Shown in pieces: positions 1 through 8,640 of a stretch of DNA of 64,000 bases. The position numbers were made by a program, and so were the translations under genes. Position 1 is the first letter of the stretch. Each line of letters begins with the position of its first letter. The stretch comes from Massilia varians. GTDB taxonomy: Bacteria; Pseudomonadota; Gammaproteobacteria; Burkholderiales; Burkholderiaceae_D. The stretch spans positions 4,031,001 through 4,095,000 of the forward strand of contig NZ_AP026966.1 in NCBI RefSeq assembly GCF_027923905.1. The letters are read 5' to 3'. Below the pieces are notes generated by a model. That model worked only from the letters and a program-made list of their open reading frames with translations, was not told where the DNA came from and did no database searches.

Positions 1-71
1 ATGGGAACTCCCGTGTTAAAAAAACCACAATTGTAAGGGAGCCGGGGAAAACCTGCGCGCCCCGCGTCGCA

Positions 72-536
72 TCAACCCGTCCAGCGCGTGCTGCGCCTAC
101 CGCAGAATTCCACGTGCGGCATGCAGTAGCCACGATCCTGGCGGACGAACGTGCGGCCATCGCGGGACTGCAGGCGCAGGGTCGCCCGGAAGTCGGCGCC
201 GAACTTGTGGTCGTTAGGGTAGCTGGGAATGTTAGGCATGGGCACCAGTCCGAACTCGAGGAGCATGCTCGCTGCCGCCAGCGCATCCGGCGCGATGCCA
301 TGCCTGCCAAGCGCCTCGCGCAGGTTCAGTGCCCAGCTGCGCGCCATACTGCTGCATGCAGGAAAATCCGGCCGTGCGCGGCCATGGAGCACATCGATCT
401 CGACCCGGTTGCCGCAGGCGCGCGCTTGCGTGTACAGCACGCCGAGCGCCCAATAACCGTCGATGTCGTTGTAGCGGGTGAGAAACTTGGAGAGGAGACC
501 TGCGGTGATGTGATTGAATTTGCGTCTGGCAATCAT
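72..536 (-). CDS. Hypothetical protein (154 aa)
   Basis: I do not recognise a family. The protein starts MIARRKFNHITAGLLSKF and has no signal peptide or membrane segment. It has ordinary mixed composition with aromatic and charged residues well spaced (YNDIDGYWALGVLY near residues 22-35), unlike the Arg/Pro/Ala-rich translations of the opposite frames, so it looks like a real gene. I chose the start at 536 because a GAGG lies seven bases upstream; another ATG two codons earlier is only one base from that GAGG. No neighbour suggests a role. Confidence 0.6.
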   Translation of the reverse strand: MIARRKFNHITAGLLSKFLTRYNDIDGYWALGVLYTQARACGNRVEIDVLHGRARPDFPACSSMARSWALNLREALGRHGIAPDALAAASMLLEFGLVPMPNIPSYPNDHKFGADFRATLRLQSRDGRTFVRQDRGYCMPHVEFCGRRSTRWTG

Positions 537-629
537 GTCCATGCCTCATCGATCGCCGGATGCCTGGCATCACGCGGCAAATCGATCAAGATGGATGGGC
601 CAGGGGGTCAGACTACCACAATCGCAGCT

Positions 630-866
630 TCACGAGCGCATCTGGCGCTGCGGCGCCTGCATGACGCTGACACCCACCAGGGTATCGCGCCGCAGGCGCA
701 CGCGCGTATGCGGGGTGCGGATCCCGGCCGCCATGCCCCAGGCCGCGGCCCAGCGCAGCGCCCGGTCCGTTTCCGGTCCGAAGGGCCGCGCTGCCGCGGC
801 CCGGTTCAGCGCGGCCGACATGCGCTGCATTGCGTAAAGCTTTTTCATCGAAACGATCTTTGCCAT
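630..866 (-). CDS. Small basic hypothetical protein (78 aa)
   Basis: Short Arg/Ala-rich protein beginning MAKIVSMKKLYAMQRM, with no recognised domain. Two possible starts (866, or the Met at residue 7). It lies between two other minus-strand genes without competing for space, which is the main support. There is no obvious strong ribosome binding site. It could be a spurious frame in GC-rich DNA. Confidence 0.35.
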   Translation of the reverse strand: MAKIVSMKKLYAMQRMSAALNRAAAARPFGPETDRALRWAAAWGMAAGIRTPHTRVRLRRDTLVGVSVMQAPQRQMRS

Positions 867-909
867 GGAGCCAAGATACGGTCTCGCGCCGGGACTGACC
901 GTGCCTTAC

Positions 910-1902
910 CTAACTCAGTGCGGCTGCCGCTTCGCGCGGGACGAACAGCGGGCTCAGGCCGGCGTCGACAGCCTGCAGCGCCTGCAGGGCCATCGCATAG
1001 GCGCCCTCGTAGGATTTTGCGGCGGCAATGAAGCGGCCGTTGTGGCAGAACTTCGCATCCGGCACGCCGGTCACCGCGGCCAGGTCGGCGTCGCGCAGGC
1101 CGGCCCAGCTTTCCGGCAGGTCGGCGCGCGCATCGAAGGTGTCGGTCGTGGCGGGCACGGTGTGCAGCATGTAGCGGTCTTCCGACAGGCTGTGGCTGAG
1201 CACGAAGAGCACCTTCGGCATTTCCTTGCGCACCACCGAGCTCCAGGGCAAGGCCGCATTCTTCAGGAACAGCAGCCGGCCGTTCTCCAGCACCTGCGCC
1301 TGGCGCACCTGGGCCAGCGCCAGGATGGCGCCGACGCGGTACTTGACCGAATTGACGATCACCTCGGTCAGAAAGTCCATCGCCTTGCGGAACTGGGCCA
1401 GGCGGTAGGCGTCGGCCTGCTCGCCGTAGCCCAGGCGCTGCTCGTCCATCCAGTTCGGATTGAAGCCCGACACCACCGCCGACATGCCGTAGCCGCCCGG
1501 CGCGTTCTTGGCCGCGCCGACGTCCGACAGGTCGAGGTACTGGACGATGTCGGCATCGATGGCATAGGCCATCTGCTGGGCCGTGTCCTCGTCGAGCTGG
1601 TGGCCGGTGTGCATGGCTGCCAGGTGGGCGACGCAGCGCGCGCCGTAATCGCGCCATACCAGGCCGGCGCTGGCGTAGGGCACGCCGCTGGGGCGCGCGC
1701 CGTCGAAGCCCTTCTGGTGGTGGTCGAAGCGGCCCGCGGCCGGATCCCAGATGCCGCCGACGTCGACCACGAAATCGGCGGCCTCGATGATGGCGCTCTC
1801 GCGTGTCCTGACGATCTCGGCGTCAGGGAAGAGGATGTGCAGGACGGCCACCGCCCATGCGTCGTCCGCATGGAACTTGCCGTTGTGGGTCACGATGACC
1901 AT
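910..1902 (-). CDS. MYG1 family protein (UPF0160), putative DHH-like metal-dependent hydrolase/exonuclease
   Basis: 330 aa, full length for the MYG1 family. The N-terminus shows the family signature THNGKFHADDAWAVAVL (residues 5-21) and a DHH-like FDHHQKGF (near residue 59), the metal-binding elements of DHH phosphoesterases. Eukaryotic MYG1 is a 3'-5' RNA exonuclease; the bacterial role is not established. It is a single-gene unit, 43 bases upstream of the fdhD stop, and faces the same way as the formate dehydrogenase-like genes, with no evident functional link. Start chosen as the first ATG directly before the conserved motif. Confidence 0.85.
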   Translation of the reverse strand: MVIVTHNGKFHADDAWAVAVLHILFPDAEIVRTRESAIIEAADFVVDVGGIWDPAAGRFDHHQKGFDGARPSGVPYASAGLVWRDYGARCVAHLAAMHTGHQLDEDTAQQMAYAIDADIVQYLDLSDVGAAKNAPGGYGMSAVVSGFNPNWMDEQRLGYGEQADAYRLAQFRKAMDFLTEVIVNSVKYRVGAILALAQVRQAQVLENGRLLFLKNAALPWSSVVRKEMPKVLFVLSHSLSEDRYMLHTVPATTDTFDARADLPESWAGLRDADLAAVTGVPDAKFCHNGRFIAAAKSYEGAYAMALQALQAVDAGLSPLFVPREAAAALS

Positions 1903-1945
1903 TGTCGCTCCAAAACTTAAAAATCAGGAGCGCATCATACGCGCT

Positions 1946-2785
1946 TCACCCCGCTTCGGGCGCGAGCCGTTGCGGATGGCTGTACAGGACGTGGCGTCCG
2001 CCCCGCACAAAGCCGGCTAGGGTCAGCCCTGCCCGCTCGGCCACCTGCACCGCCAGCGCGGTCGGCGCCGAGACCGCGGCCAGCAGCGGAAAGCCCGCGC
2101 GCGCGGCCTTCTGCACCATCTCGAAGCTGGCGCGGCTGGTCACCACCGCGAAGCCGTCCGTCGTATCCGCCTTGCCGCGCGCCAGTGCGCCGACCAGCTT
2201 GTCGAGGGCGTTGTGGCGGCCGATGTCTTCGCGCACGCACAGCAGTTCGCCATCGCGGCCGGCCCAGCCGGCCGCGTGCACGGCACCGGTCGCGTGGTGC
2301 AGGTCCTGGCGCGCCGCCATCGCCGCCATCGCCCGGTGCAGGGCTGCGGGCGCGAAGCCTGCCTGGGCGCCCTCCCCCAGCTCGGCGAAGGCATCCTCGC
2401 CGAAGCGCTCCAGGCTCTCCACGCCGCACAGGCCGCAGCCGGTTTTTCCGGTGCGCGCGCGGCGCGTCTCCTTCAGGCGCATCATGGCGCCGGCGGCGAT
2501 GCGCATCTCGATGGCGATGCCGTGCCCAGCCTGTTCGACGTCGATGTCGTGGATGTCGCGCGCGTCGCGCACGATCCGTTCGCCCAGCGAAAAGCCGAGC
2601 GCGAAATCTTCCAGGTCCTGCGGGGACGCCAGCATCACCGCATGGCTGATGCCGTTATAAACGAGCGCGACCGGCACCTCGTCCGCCACCAGCTCGGCCG
2701 CGCCGGCCAGTTCTCCGTCGCGCCAGCGCTGCACCGGCAGGCGGCGCGCGCCCTGCGGCGCGAAGAAGCCTTCCCCCGCGTTCAC
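1946..2785 (-). CDS. fdhD: Formate dehydrogenase accessory sulfurtransferase FdhD
   Basis: FdhD takes sulfur from a cysteine desulfurase (IscS) and passes it to the molybdenum cofactor of formate dehydrogenases. The translation carries the conserved CxxC sulfur-transfer motif (TGCGLCGVESLERF) and the family blocks ALVYNGISHAVMLASP and DIGRHNALDKLVG. I set the start at the GTG at 2785: it gives a 279-aa protein of normal family length and overlaps the stop of the upstream oxidoreductase as GTGA, implying translational coupling. The longer frame upstream (to 2863) adds only low-complexity Arg/Gly sequence. Its partner is almost certainly the adjacent enzyme. An iscS is present at 47.7-49.0 kb. 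Confidence 0.93.
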   Translation of the reverse strand: MNAGEGFFAPQGARRLPVQRWRDGELAGAAELVADEVPVALVYNGISHAVMLASPQDLEDFALGFSLGERIVRDARDIHDIDVEQAGHGIAIEMRIAAGAMMRLKETRRARTGKTGCGLCGVESLERFGEDAFAELGEGAQAGFAPAALHRAMAAMAARQDLHHATGAVHAAGWAGRDGELLCVREDIGRHNALDKLVGALARGKADTTDGFAVVTSRASFEMVQKAARAGFPLLAAVSAPTALAVQVAERAGLTLAGFVRGGRHVLYSHPQRLAPEAG

Positions 2786-5085
2786 GACGGCCTCCCGCCG
2801 CGCTCGAGGATCACGTCGATCGCCTTGGCCGCCGGCACCTTGCTTTCCTTGGCGTGGTGCCACAGCGGGATCAGGGGATTGAGCTCGGGGAAGTAGCCCG
2901 CGATGCAGCCTTCGGGCACGTCATAGGGCACCACCGCCAGGCCGCCGACGCGGCGCTCGACCCCGTCCTCGGCCGCGCAGCGCAGCGTTACCAGCTCGCC
3001 CTGCGTGAGCGCATGCCGGGCCATGTCGGCGCGCGCCATGAAGATCACCATGCGGCTGCCGTAGACGCCGCGGAAGCGGTCGTCATGACTGTAGATGGTG
3101 GTGTTGAACTGGCCGTCGCTACGCACCGTGAACAGGCGCAGCGTGCTCGAACCGCCCTTCAGGTCCGGATTACCCTGGAGCGCCTCGGGCACCGTGAAAT
3201 TGGCCTTGCCGCTCTCGGTCTTCCAGACCCGGTGCGCGGCGCCCAGGGGTTTGCGAATGCCGCCCGGGGTCCACATGCGCGCATTGAAGTCGTGGAAGAT
3301 CTCGGGATAGGTCTCGGCGATCGCATCGCGGATGGTCGCATAATCGGCCACCCAGCGGTCCCAGTCGACCCGCGGGTTGGGCGCGAGCGTAGCCTTGGCG
3401 ATGCCGGCCACGATGGCCGGTTCCGACAGCAGCGACGGCGCCACCGGTTCGGCCATCCCGCGCGAGCCGTGCATGCAGGCGGTCGAATCCTCAATGGTCA
3501 CGTCCTGGGCGCCGCCGGCCTGGCGGTCGATCTCGATCCGTCCCAGGCAGGGCAGGATGTAGGATGCCTTGCCATGGACCAGGTGGTTGCGATTGAGCTT
3601 GGTCGAGACCTGCACCGTCAGCGGAATGGCGCGCCACGCGGCCTCCATCAGCTGGCGCTCGGGCACCGCGCGCACGAAGTTTCCGCCCAGGCCGATGAAG
3701 GCCTGCACACGTCCGGCCAGGATGCCTTCGCAGGCCTCGACCGTGTTCATGCCGGGTTCGCGCGGCGGCGCGAAGCCGTACTGTTGTTCCAGCTTGTCGA
3801 GCGGCGCCAGCTCGGGCTTTTCGGTGATGCCGACCGTGCGCTGGCCCTGCACGTTGGAGTGGCCGCGCACCGGGCACACGCCGGCGCCGGGCTTGCCGAT
3901 GTTCCCGCGCAGGAGCAGCAGGTTGACGATCATCTCCACGTTCTGCACGCCGTTGCGGTGCTGCGTCACGCCCATGCCGTAGACAGCCATCACGGCGCTG
4001 GCGCTGCAGTACACCTGGGCCGCGCTTTCGAGGGCGGCGCGGCGCAGGCCCGATTCGCGTTCGATGTCGCCCCAGGCGCAGGCGCGCACCGCCGCCTCGA
4101 AGTGTTTCAGGCCATCGGTGTGTTCCTGCAGGAAGGCGGTATCGAGCAGCCGCTGGCTGCCCGCCGCGCGGGTGGCGTCGTCGAAGGCGAAGATGGCCTT
4201 GCACAGGCCCATGATGGCGGCGGTGTCGCCGCCGGGCTTGACCTGGTGGTACTGGGTGCTGATGGCCGTCTCGGCCCCGGTGAGCATCTCGGTGGGCGAT
4301 TGCGGATTGGTGAAGCTGACCAGTCCGCGCTCGCGCAGCGGGTTGAAGGTGATGATCGGCACGCCGCGCCGGCGCGCCTGCTGCAGCTGGTGCAGCATGC
4401 GCGGGCTGTTCACGCCCACGTTCTGGCCGAAGAAGAAGATGCAGTCGGTGTGCTCGAAGTCCTCCAGCGTCACGGTGCCGACCGGCACGCCGATGGTCTT
4501 TTGCAGCCCGACCGAGGTGCTTTCATGGCACATGTTGGAGCTGTCCGGCAGGTTGTTGTTGCCGTACATGCGCGCCAGCAAGCCGTACATGTAGGAGGTC
4601 TCGAGCGAGGCCCGGCCCGAGCTGTAGAACACCACCCCCTTGCGGTCCATGGCACGCAGCAGCGCGCCGATCTCGGCAAACGCGCTGTCCCAGCCGATCT
4701 CGCGGTACTTGTCGGTCTGCGGGTCGTAGCGCAGCGGCACGGTCAGGCGGCCCTGGTCTTCCAGACGGTGGTCGTCCCAGGCCTCGAGTTCGGTGACCGT
4801 ATGGCGTTCGAAGAAGTCGGCCCCAATGGCCTTGCTGGTGGTTTCCCAGGCCGTGGCCTTGGCCCCGCTCTCGCAGAACTCGAAGGGATGCGGATTGGCC
4901 GGCTTGGCCCAGGCGCAGCTCACGCAGGCAAAGCCGTCCGGCTTGTTCTGCTTCAGCAGCAGCGGACTGTCCTTCAACGGCACGCGCTGGTGCAGCAGGA
5001 TGGTGGAGACTTCCTGCACCGAACCCCAGCCGCCCGCCGGCATCGTCGGGTTCTCGATCCTCAGCTCACTCGAATGCTTGCTCAT
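2782..5085 (-). CDS. FdhF/YdeP family molybdopterin oxidoreductase (formate dehydrogenase-like)
   Basis: 767 aa, usual length for the YdeP group of cytoplasmic molybdopterin (bis-MGD) oxidoreductases. The N-terminal iron-sulfur region has CVSCAW with a third Cys in FEFCESGAK (C54, C57, C71), typical of this group. Further family blocks are SSNMCHESTSVGLQKTIGV, FFFGQNVGVNSPRML and the C-terminal molydopterin-dinucleotide domain (FNTTIYSHDDRFRGVYG). No selenocysteine codon is needed. YdeP is linked to acid resistance in E. coli, but the substrate of this subgroup is unsettled; formate is only one possibility. The gene is coupled to fdhD by a 4-base overlap. No quinone-reactive or NAD-binding subunit lies nearby, so the electron partner is unknown. 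Confidence 0.88.
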   Translation of the reverse strand: MSKHSSELRIENPTMPAGGWGSVQEVSTILLHQRVPLKDSPLLLKQNKPDGFACVSCAWAKPANPHPFEFCESGAKATAWETTSKAIGADFFERHTVTELEAWDDHRLEDQGRLTVPLRYDPQTDKYREIGWDSAFAEIGALLRAMDRKGVVFYSSGRASLETSYMYGLLARMYGNNNLPDSSNMCHESTSVGLQKTIGVPVGTVTLEDFEHTDCIFFFGQNVGVNSPRMLHQLQQARRRGVPIITFNPLRERGLVSFTNPQSPTEMLTGAETAISTQYHQVKPGGDTAAIMGLCKAIFAFDDATRAAGSQRLLDTAFLQEHTDGLKHFEAAVRACAWGDIERESGLRRAALESAAQVYCSASAVMAVYGMGVTQHRNGVQNVEMIVNLLLLRGNIGKPGAGVCPVRGHSNVQGQRTVGITEKPELAPLDKLEQQYGFAPPREPGMNTVEACEGILAGRVQAFIGLGGNFVRAVPERQLMEAAWRAIPLTVQVSTKLNRNHLVHGKASYILPCLGRIEIDRQAGGAQDVTIEDSTACMHGSRGMAEPVAPSLLSEPAIVAGIAKATLAPNPRVDWDRWVADYATIRDAIAETYPEIFHDFNARMWTPGGIRKPLGAAHRVWKTESGKANFTVPEALQGNPDLKGGSSTLRLFTVRSDGQFNTTIYSHDDRFRGVYGSRMVIFMARADMARHALTQGELVTLRCAAEDGVERRVGGLAVVPYDVPEGCIAGYFPELNPLIPLWHHAKESKVPAAKAIDVILERGGRPS

Positions 5086-5354
5086 GGCCGCTCCTCGTCC
5101 GTGGAAGCATCAAGCTAAACCTGTTGCCCGGCACATTCGGTGCGCCTGCGAACAGTAGGGGCGGCAGGACGGGTCAATCTCCGGTCAACATTTACCCGAC
5201 AAGCACAGAAGATTCTTGCAGGAATATCAATCGTTTGCCGCTTCGATCCTGCGCAAAGGGCGCGATTGTTGCCTTCTTGTTCACGGTCCCGGGACTGGCT
5301 ACATTGGCAGACGAGCTCATGCATTTCGCATGGCCGTTATTCAAGGAGCCGATC

Positions 5355-6704
5355 ATGAAACGCTTCCTTCCCCTCCTCCTCGACGCCGCGCGGCGTCTCA
5401 AGGACGGTGTTGCCTTCTCCACCACGGGCATGCATCCGCCGCGCCGGCGCCTGCTGCTGGGCAGCGCCATGCTGGCCGCGGCGATCGCCCTGCCGCAACC
5501 GGCCACCGCCCAGTCCTGGACCATGGAACATTGGGCCGGCACCTGGGGCGCGGCCCCAAGCGGTCCGCCGCCGGACGCCAGCCTGCAGACCTTCACCGAC
5601 CAGACCCTGCGCCTGATCGTCCACACCAGCACCGGCGGCAACCGCGTGCGCATCCGGCTGTCCAACGAGCTCGGTTCGACGCCGCTGACGATCGGCGCCG
5701 CCCGCATCGGCCTGCGCGCGAGCGGTTCGGACGTCGCCGCCGGTACCGACCGCCTTCTCACCTTTGGCGGGCGCAGCTTCGTCACCATCCCGCCGGGCGC
5801 GCCGGCGCTGTCCGATCCGGTCGAGCTGAACGTGCCGCCGCTGTCCGACCTGGCGGTGAGCCTGTACCTGCCCGGCACGGTACAGGCGAGCACCGTGCAC
5901 CAGCTGGCCCTGCAGACCAATTACGTGTCCCTGCCCGGCAACTTCACGGCCGCCGCGACCCTGCCGGTGCAGCGCACCATCCAGATCTGGCCGTTCCTCA
6001 CCGAGGTCGATGTCGACACCAGCGGCCCCACCATCGTCACGCTGGGCGACTCGATCACCGACGGCACCCGCAGCACGCCCGACACCAATAACCGCTGGCC
6101 CGACTGGCTGGCGCGCCGGCTGCAGACCGAGCGCGACCCGGTCCTCGGCATCAACGCCCGTTTCGGCGTGGTCAACCGCGGCATCAGCGGCAACCGCCTG
6201 CTGAGCAATTCACCGAACACGCTGTCCGGCCGCAGCGCCCAGGAACGCTTCGACCGCGACGTGCTGGCCACCGCCGGGGTGCGCTACCTGGTGGTCCTGA
6301 TCGGCATCAATGATATCGGCAACAGCTCGCCCACCAGCCCGGTCACGGCCGAGGACCTGATCGCCGCCTACCGCCAGCTGATTCATCGCGCGCATGCCAA
6401 GGGCATCAGCGTGATCGGCGCCACCCTCACGCCTTTCGAAGGCGCGGCCTACTATTCGCCGGAGAAGGAAGTCGTGCGGCAGGCGGTGAACAACTGGATC
6501 CGCAACAACGACGAGTTCGACGCCGTGATCGACTTCGACCGCGTCACGCGCGACCCGGCCCGGCCGACCCGCTTCCTGCCTGCCTTCGACAGCGGCGACC
6601 ACCTGCATCCGAACGACCTGGGCTACCAGGCGATGGGCAATGCGGTGCCCTTGAGCCTGTTCCGCAATGCGGCGAAGGCTCCTGCAAGCACGCAGGCGAA
6701 ATGA
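5355..6704 (+). CDS. Secreted SGNH/GDSL-family esterase
   Basis: 449 aa. Start set at ATG 5355 behind AAGGAG. A Tat-like/Sec-like leader is visible: PPRRRLLLGSAMLAAAIALPQPATAQS (about residues 28-54), with twin Arg before the hydrophobic stretch. An N-terminal beta-rich region (55-210) precedes the SGNH catalytic domain: block I TLGDSITDG (catalytic Ser), block III GINDIG, and block V DHLHPNDLGY with the Asp/His pair. Likely a periplasmic or exported lipase/esterase or acetylxylan-type esterase; the substrate cannot be read from the sequence. Divergent from the oxidoreductase, with a 269-base gap holding both promoters; I could not pick convincing -35/-10 boxes there. Confidence 0.88.
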   Translation: MKRFLPLLLDAARRLKDGVAFSTTGMHPPRRRLLLGSAMLAAAIALPQPATAQSWTMEHWAGTWGAAPSGPPPDASLQTFTDQTLRLIVHTSTGGNRVRIRLSNELGSTPLTIGAARIGLRASGSDVAAGTDRLLTFGGRSFVTIPPGAPALSDPVELNVPPLSDLAVSLYLPGTVQASTVHQLALQTNYVSLPGNFTAAATLPVQRTIQIWPFLTEVDVDTSGPTIVTLGDSITDGTRSTPDTNNRWPDWLARRLQTERDPVLGINARFGVVNRGISGNRLLSNSPNTLSGRSAQERFDRDVLATAGVRYLVVLIGINDIGNSSPTSPVTAEDLIAAYRQLIHRAHAKGISVIGATLTPFEGAAYYSPEKEVVRQAVNNWIRNNDEFDAVIDFDRVTRDPARPTRFLPAFDSGDHLHPNDLGYQAMGNAVPLSLFRNAAKAPASTQAK

Positions 6705-6709
6705 TGGTC

Positions 6710-6812
6710 GTAGGGTGGACGGGTCTCCCGTCCGCGCGTTCAAACTTGGTTAGACTAGATGCACGGCTATTCTTGAGCTGGTTGAACGCGCGGACGGCGA
6801 AGCCGTCCACCC
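6710..6812. repeat. REP/BIME-like palindromic element, copy A
   Basis: Two inverted units face each other across a short spacer. The left unit begins GTAGGGTGGACGG and contains the hairpin GGACGGgtctcCCGTCC followed by GCGCGTTCAA; the right unit is TTGAACGCGCGGACGG with hairpin arms GGACGG/CCGTCC and ends CCACCC. The same architecture recurs at 30117-30224 and 44379-44479, with a single unit at 34809-34842. It starts five bases after the esterase stop codon. Confidence 0.85.
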
Positions 6813-6827
6813 GAAACCGACACGCCA

Positions 6828-6858
6828 ACAAAAGAAACCGCCGGTCGCGGCCGGCGGT
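6828..6858 (-). terminator. Intrinsic terminator of the Sel1-repeat gene
   Basis: On the minus strand ACCGCCGG, a six-base loop and CCGGCGGT form an 8-bp GC stem (6837-6858) followed by TTTCTTTTG. It lies six bases past the stop of the gene at 6864. Confidence 0.85.
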
Positions 6859-6863
6859 GTTGT

Positions 6864-7475
6864 TCAGGAATTGCTCCCCGTGCGCGAACTCGTCGGCAAG
6901 GGCCGGCCCGGCCGCCAGGTGCGCGACATCGCCTGGGCTTCCTCGATCTGCTCCTGCGTCATCTGGCGCGAGATGGCCGCGCGCTGCTCGACCGCATTGT
7001 GGTTGCCGCCGGCGGCCGCCAGGTTCCACAGCATATAGGCCAGCACTTTGTCCTGCGGCATGCCCGCCTGGTGGTAGCGGTACATCAGCCCGAGCGCATG
7101 CTGGGCCTCGGCATGGCCCTGCTCGGCCGCCTTGCGGAACCAGCCCACCGCATGGCGCTGGTCCTGCGGCACGGCATTGCCGGTGTAGTACATGGCGCCG
7201 ACCACGTACTGGGCGTCGGCCTTGCCCTGCTGGGCCGCCTTGTAGTGCCAGGCAAAAGCCTGCTTGTAGTCGCGCGCGACGCCGCGGCCCATGTAATACA
7301 TCAGGCCCAGCAAATGCTGGGCGTCCGCATGGCCGGCCTTGGCGAGCGGGACGATCTCTTTCAGTGCTACCGCGTAGTTGCGCGCGTTATACGCGCTGGC
7401 CCCTTCCGCGAAGCCCGCATGCGCACTGGCCTGCAGGCCCAGCACGAATGCGATCGCTATCAATAGTTTTTTCAT
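6864..7475 (-). CDS. Exported Sel1-repeat (tetratricopeptide-like) protein
   Basis: 203 aa. A clear signal peptide (MKKLLIAIAFVLGLQASAHA) is followed by three to four Sel1-like repeats: AKAGHADAQHLLGLMYYMGRG, AQQGKADAQYVVGAMYYTG, AEQGHAEAQHALGLMYRY, then a degenerate fourth (LAAAGGNHNAVEQRAAISRQM). Sel1 solenoids usually mediate protein-protein contacts in the periplasm. The C-terminal 25 residues are low complexity. Single gene with its own terminator; nothing nearby indicates a partner. Confidence 0.85.
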   Translation of the reverse strand: MKKLLIAIAFVLGLQASAHAGFAEGASAYNARNYAVALKEIVPLAKAGHADAQHLLGLMYYMGRGVARDYKQAFAWHYKAAQQGKADAQYVVGAMYYTGNAVPQDQRHAVGWFRKAAEQGHAEAQHALGLMYRYHQAGMPQDKVLAYMLWNLAAAGGNHNAVEQRAAISRQMTQEQIEEAQAMSRTWRPGRPLPTSSRTGSNS

Positions 7476-7566
7476 GTCTCGACCATGGAATCAGGGTTTC
7501 TGCGTACCCTTGGTCCTCGTGATGGACTCAGTGTTGGTTCGTTCGTTGTTCTTGTTCTGGTCCTGC

Positions 7567-8352
7567 TTATTTCCAGTTGACCTTGCCAAGGCCGTCGACG
7601 CTCACCTTGCGGTTCTGCGGCTTGCCGTGCACCGTCACCGAACCAAGGCCCGACAGCGTCAGGTTGGCGCTGTCCTTGGCGGTCACGGTCGCGTTGCCCA
7701 GGCCGGACAGCTCCAGGGTCACGTTCTCGGCCGAGAACGCCTGGGCGTCCAGGCCGCCCAGGCCGCCCAGCTCCGCCTTGAGCCTGCGGCTGCGGCCCGA
7801 CAGGGTCACGTAGCCGGCGCCGCTGAGGTTCAGCTCGACGCTCTCGCTGTTAATGCCATGCACTTTCATGCTGCCGACACCGCCCAGGTTGGCGCTCAGC
7901 GCCTTGTAGTTACATGATACATTCATTGAGCCGGCCCCATCGAGGTTGAGCTCGAGTTCGTCACCCGAGAAACCGGTGATCGCGGTGCCTCCCACGCTCT
8001 CGGAGCTGACTTCACGCAAGTTCGGCAGGGTCAGCTCGGCATGCAGGCCCATGCTGCGGCCCAGGTTGATGCTGATGCCCTTGGTCTCGGTGCCGATGCT
8101 GATGGTGTCGCCGCTTTGCAGCGTGGTGGTCTTGCCGAGCAGGCGCGGGTCGCCGGTCAGCACCAGGAGCGGCGTGCTGCCCTGGCGGATCTTGAGGTCC
8201 ACCACCCCGTCGACCTTGACGCGCACCACGCGCGCATCGACCTGGCGCGTCTCGGTGACCACATCCGGCGCCGCCTTCGCCATGCCCATGCAGGTCAACA
8301 GCCAGGTGCACAGTGCAGCGGCGGCGAAGCCGGCCTTGGAAAGCTGATTCAT
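7567..8352 (-). CDS. Head GIN domain-containing protein (DUF2807), exported
   Basis: 261 aa with a signal peptide (MNQLSKAGFAAAALCTWLLTCMGMAKA). The rest is a right-handed beta-solenoid-type GIN/DUF2807 domain, seen as repeating units such as ELNLDGAGSMNVS, ANLGGVGSMKV, ELNLSGAGYVTLSG and ELSGLGNATV. The family is found on secreted and membrane-anchored proteins of unknown role. Start set at 8352 with GGAGAA upstream; the longer frame to 8439 has no ribosome binding site. Transcribed divergently from the M16 peptidase operon. Confidence 0.82.
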   Translation of the reverse strand: MNQLSKAGFAAAALCTWLLTCMGMAKAAPDVVTETRQVDARVVRVKVDGVVDLKIRQGSTPLLVLTGDPRLLGKTTTLQSGDTISIGTETKGISINLGRSMGLHAELTLPNLREVSSESVGGTAITGFSGDELELNLDGAGSMNVSCNYKALSANLGGVGSMKVHGINSESVELNLSGAGYVTLSGRSRRLKAELGGLGGLDAQAFSAENVTLELSGLGNATVTAKDSANLTLSGLGSVTVHGKPQNRKVSVDGLGKVNWK

Positions 8353-8640
8353 ACCATTCTCCGAATACATGTTCGTGTTGTCCGTGGGCCGCCTGATGGG
8401 TGAACCAGTGCGCAACAGCTCAAAATTATCATGTTGCAACTATATCCGTTCGGACTGCCATCGCCTACCGATCTGCGATGAACTGCAAGAATCGCGTCCT
8501 GGAGCGGCGTATGCACGGATGGCTGGTCAAGTCTGGCGATCAAAAAAGATTACTTATTGACATGCCATTGCGCTAAGATGCAGCGCATGGCGGCCCTGCC
8601 GTCAGTACAGATCCTTTTCGTATTTTTTCGAGGTCAACCA

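Noticed and set aside
2854..5118. 754-codon plus-strand frame opposite the molybdopterin oxidoreductase
   Set aside because: Low-complexity His/Ala/Gly/Arg sequence without motifs, fully opposite a well-supported gene.
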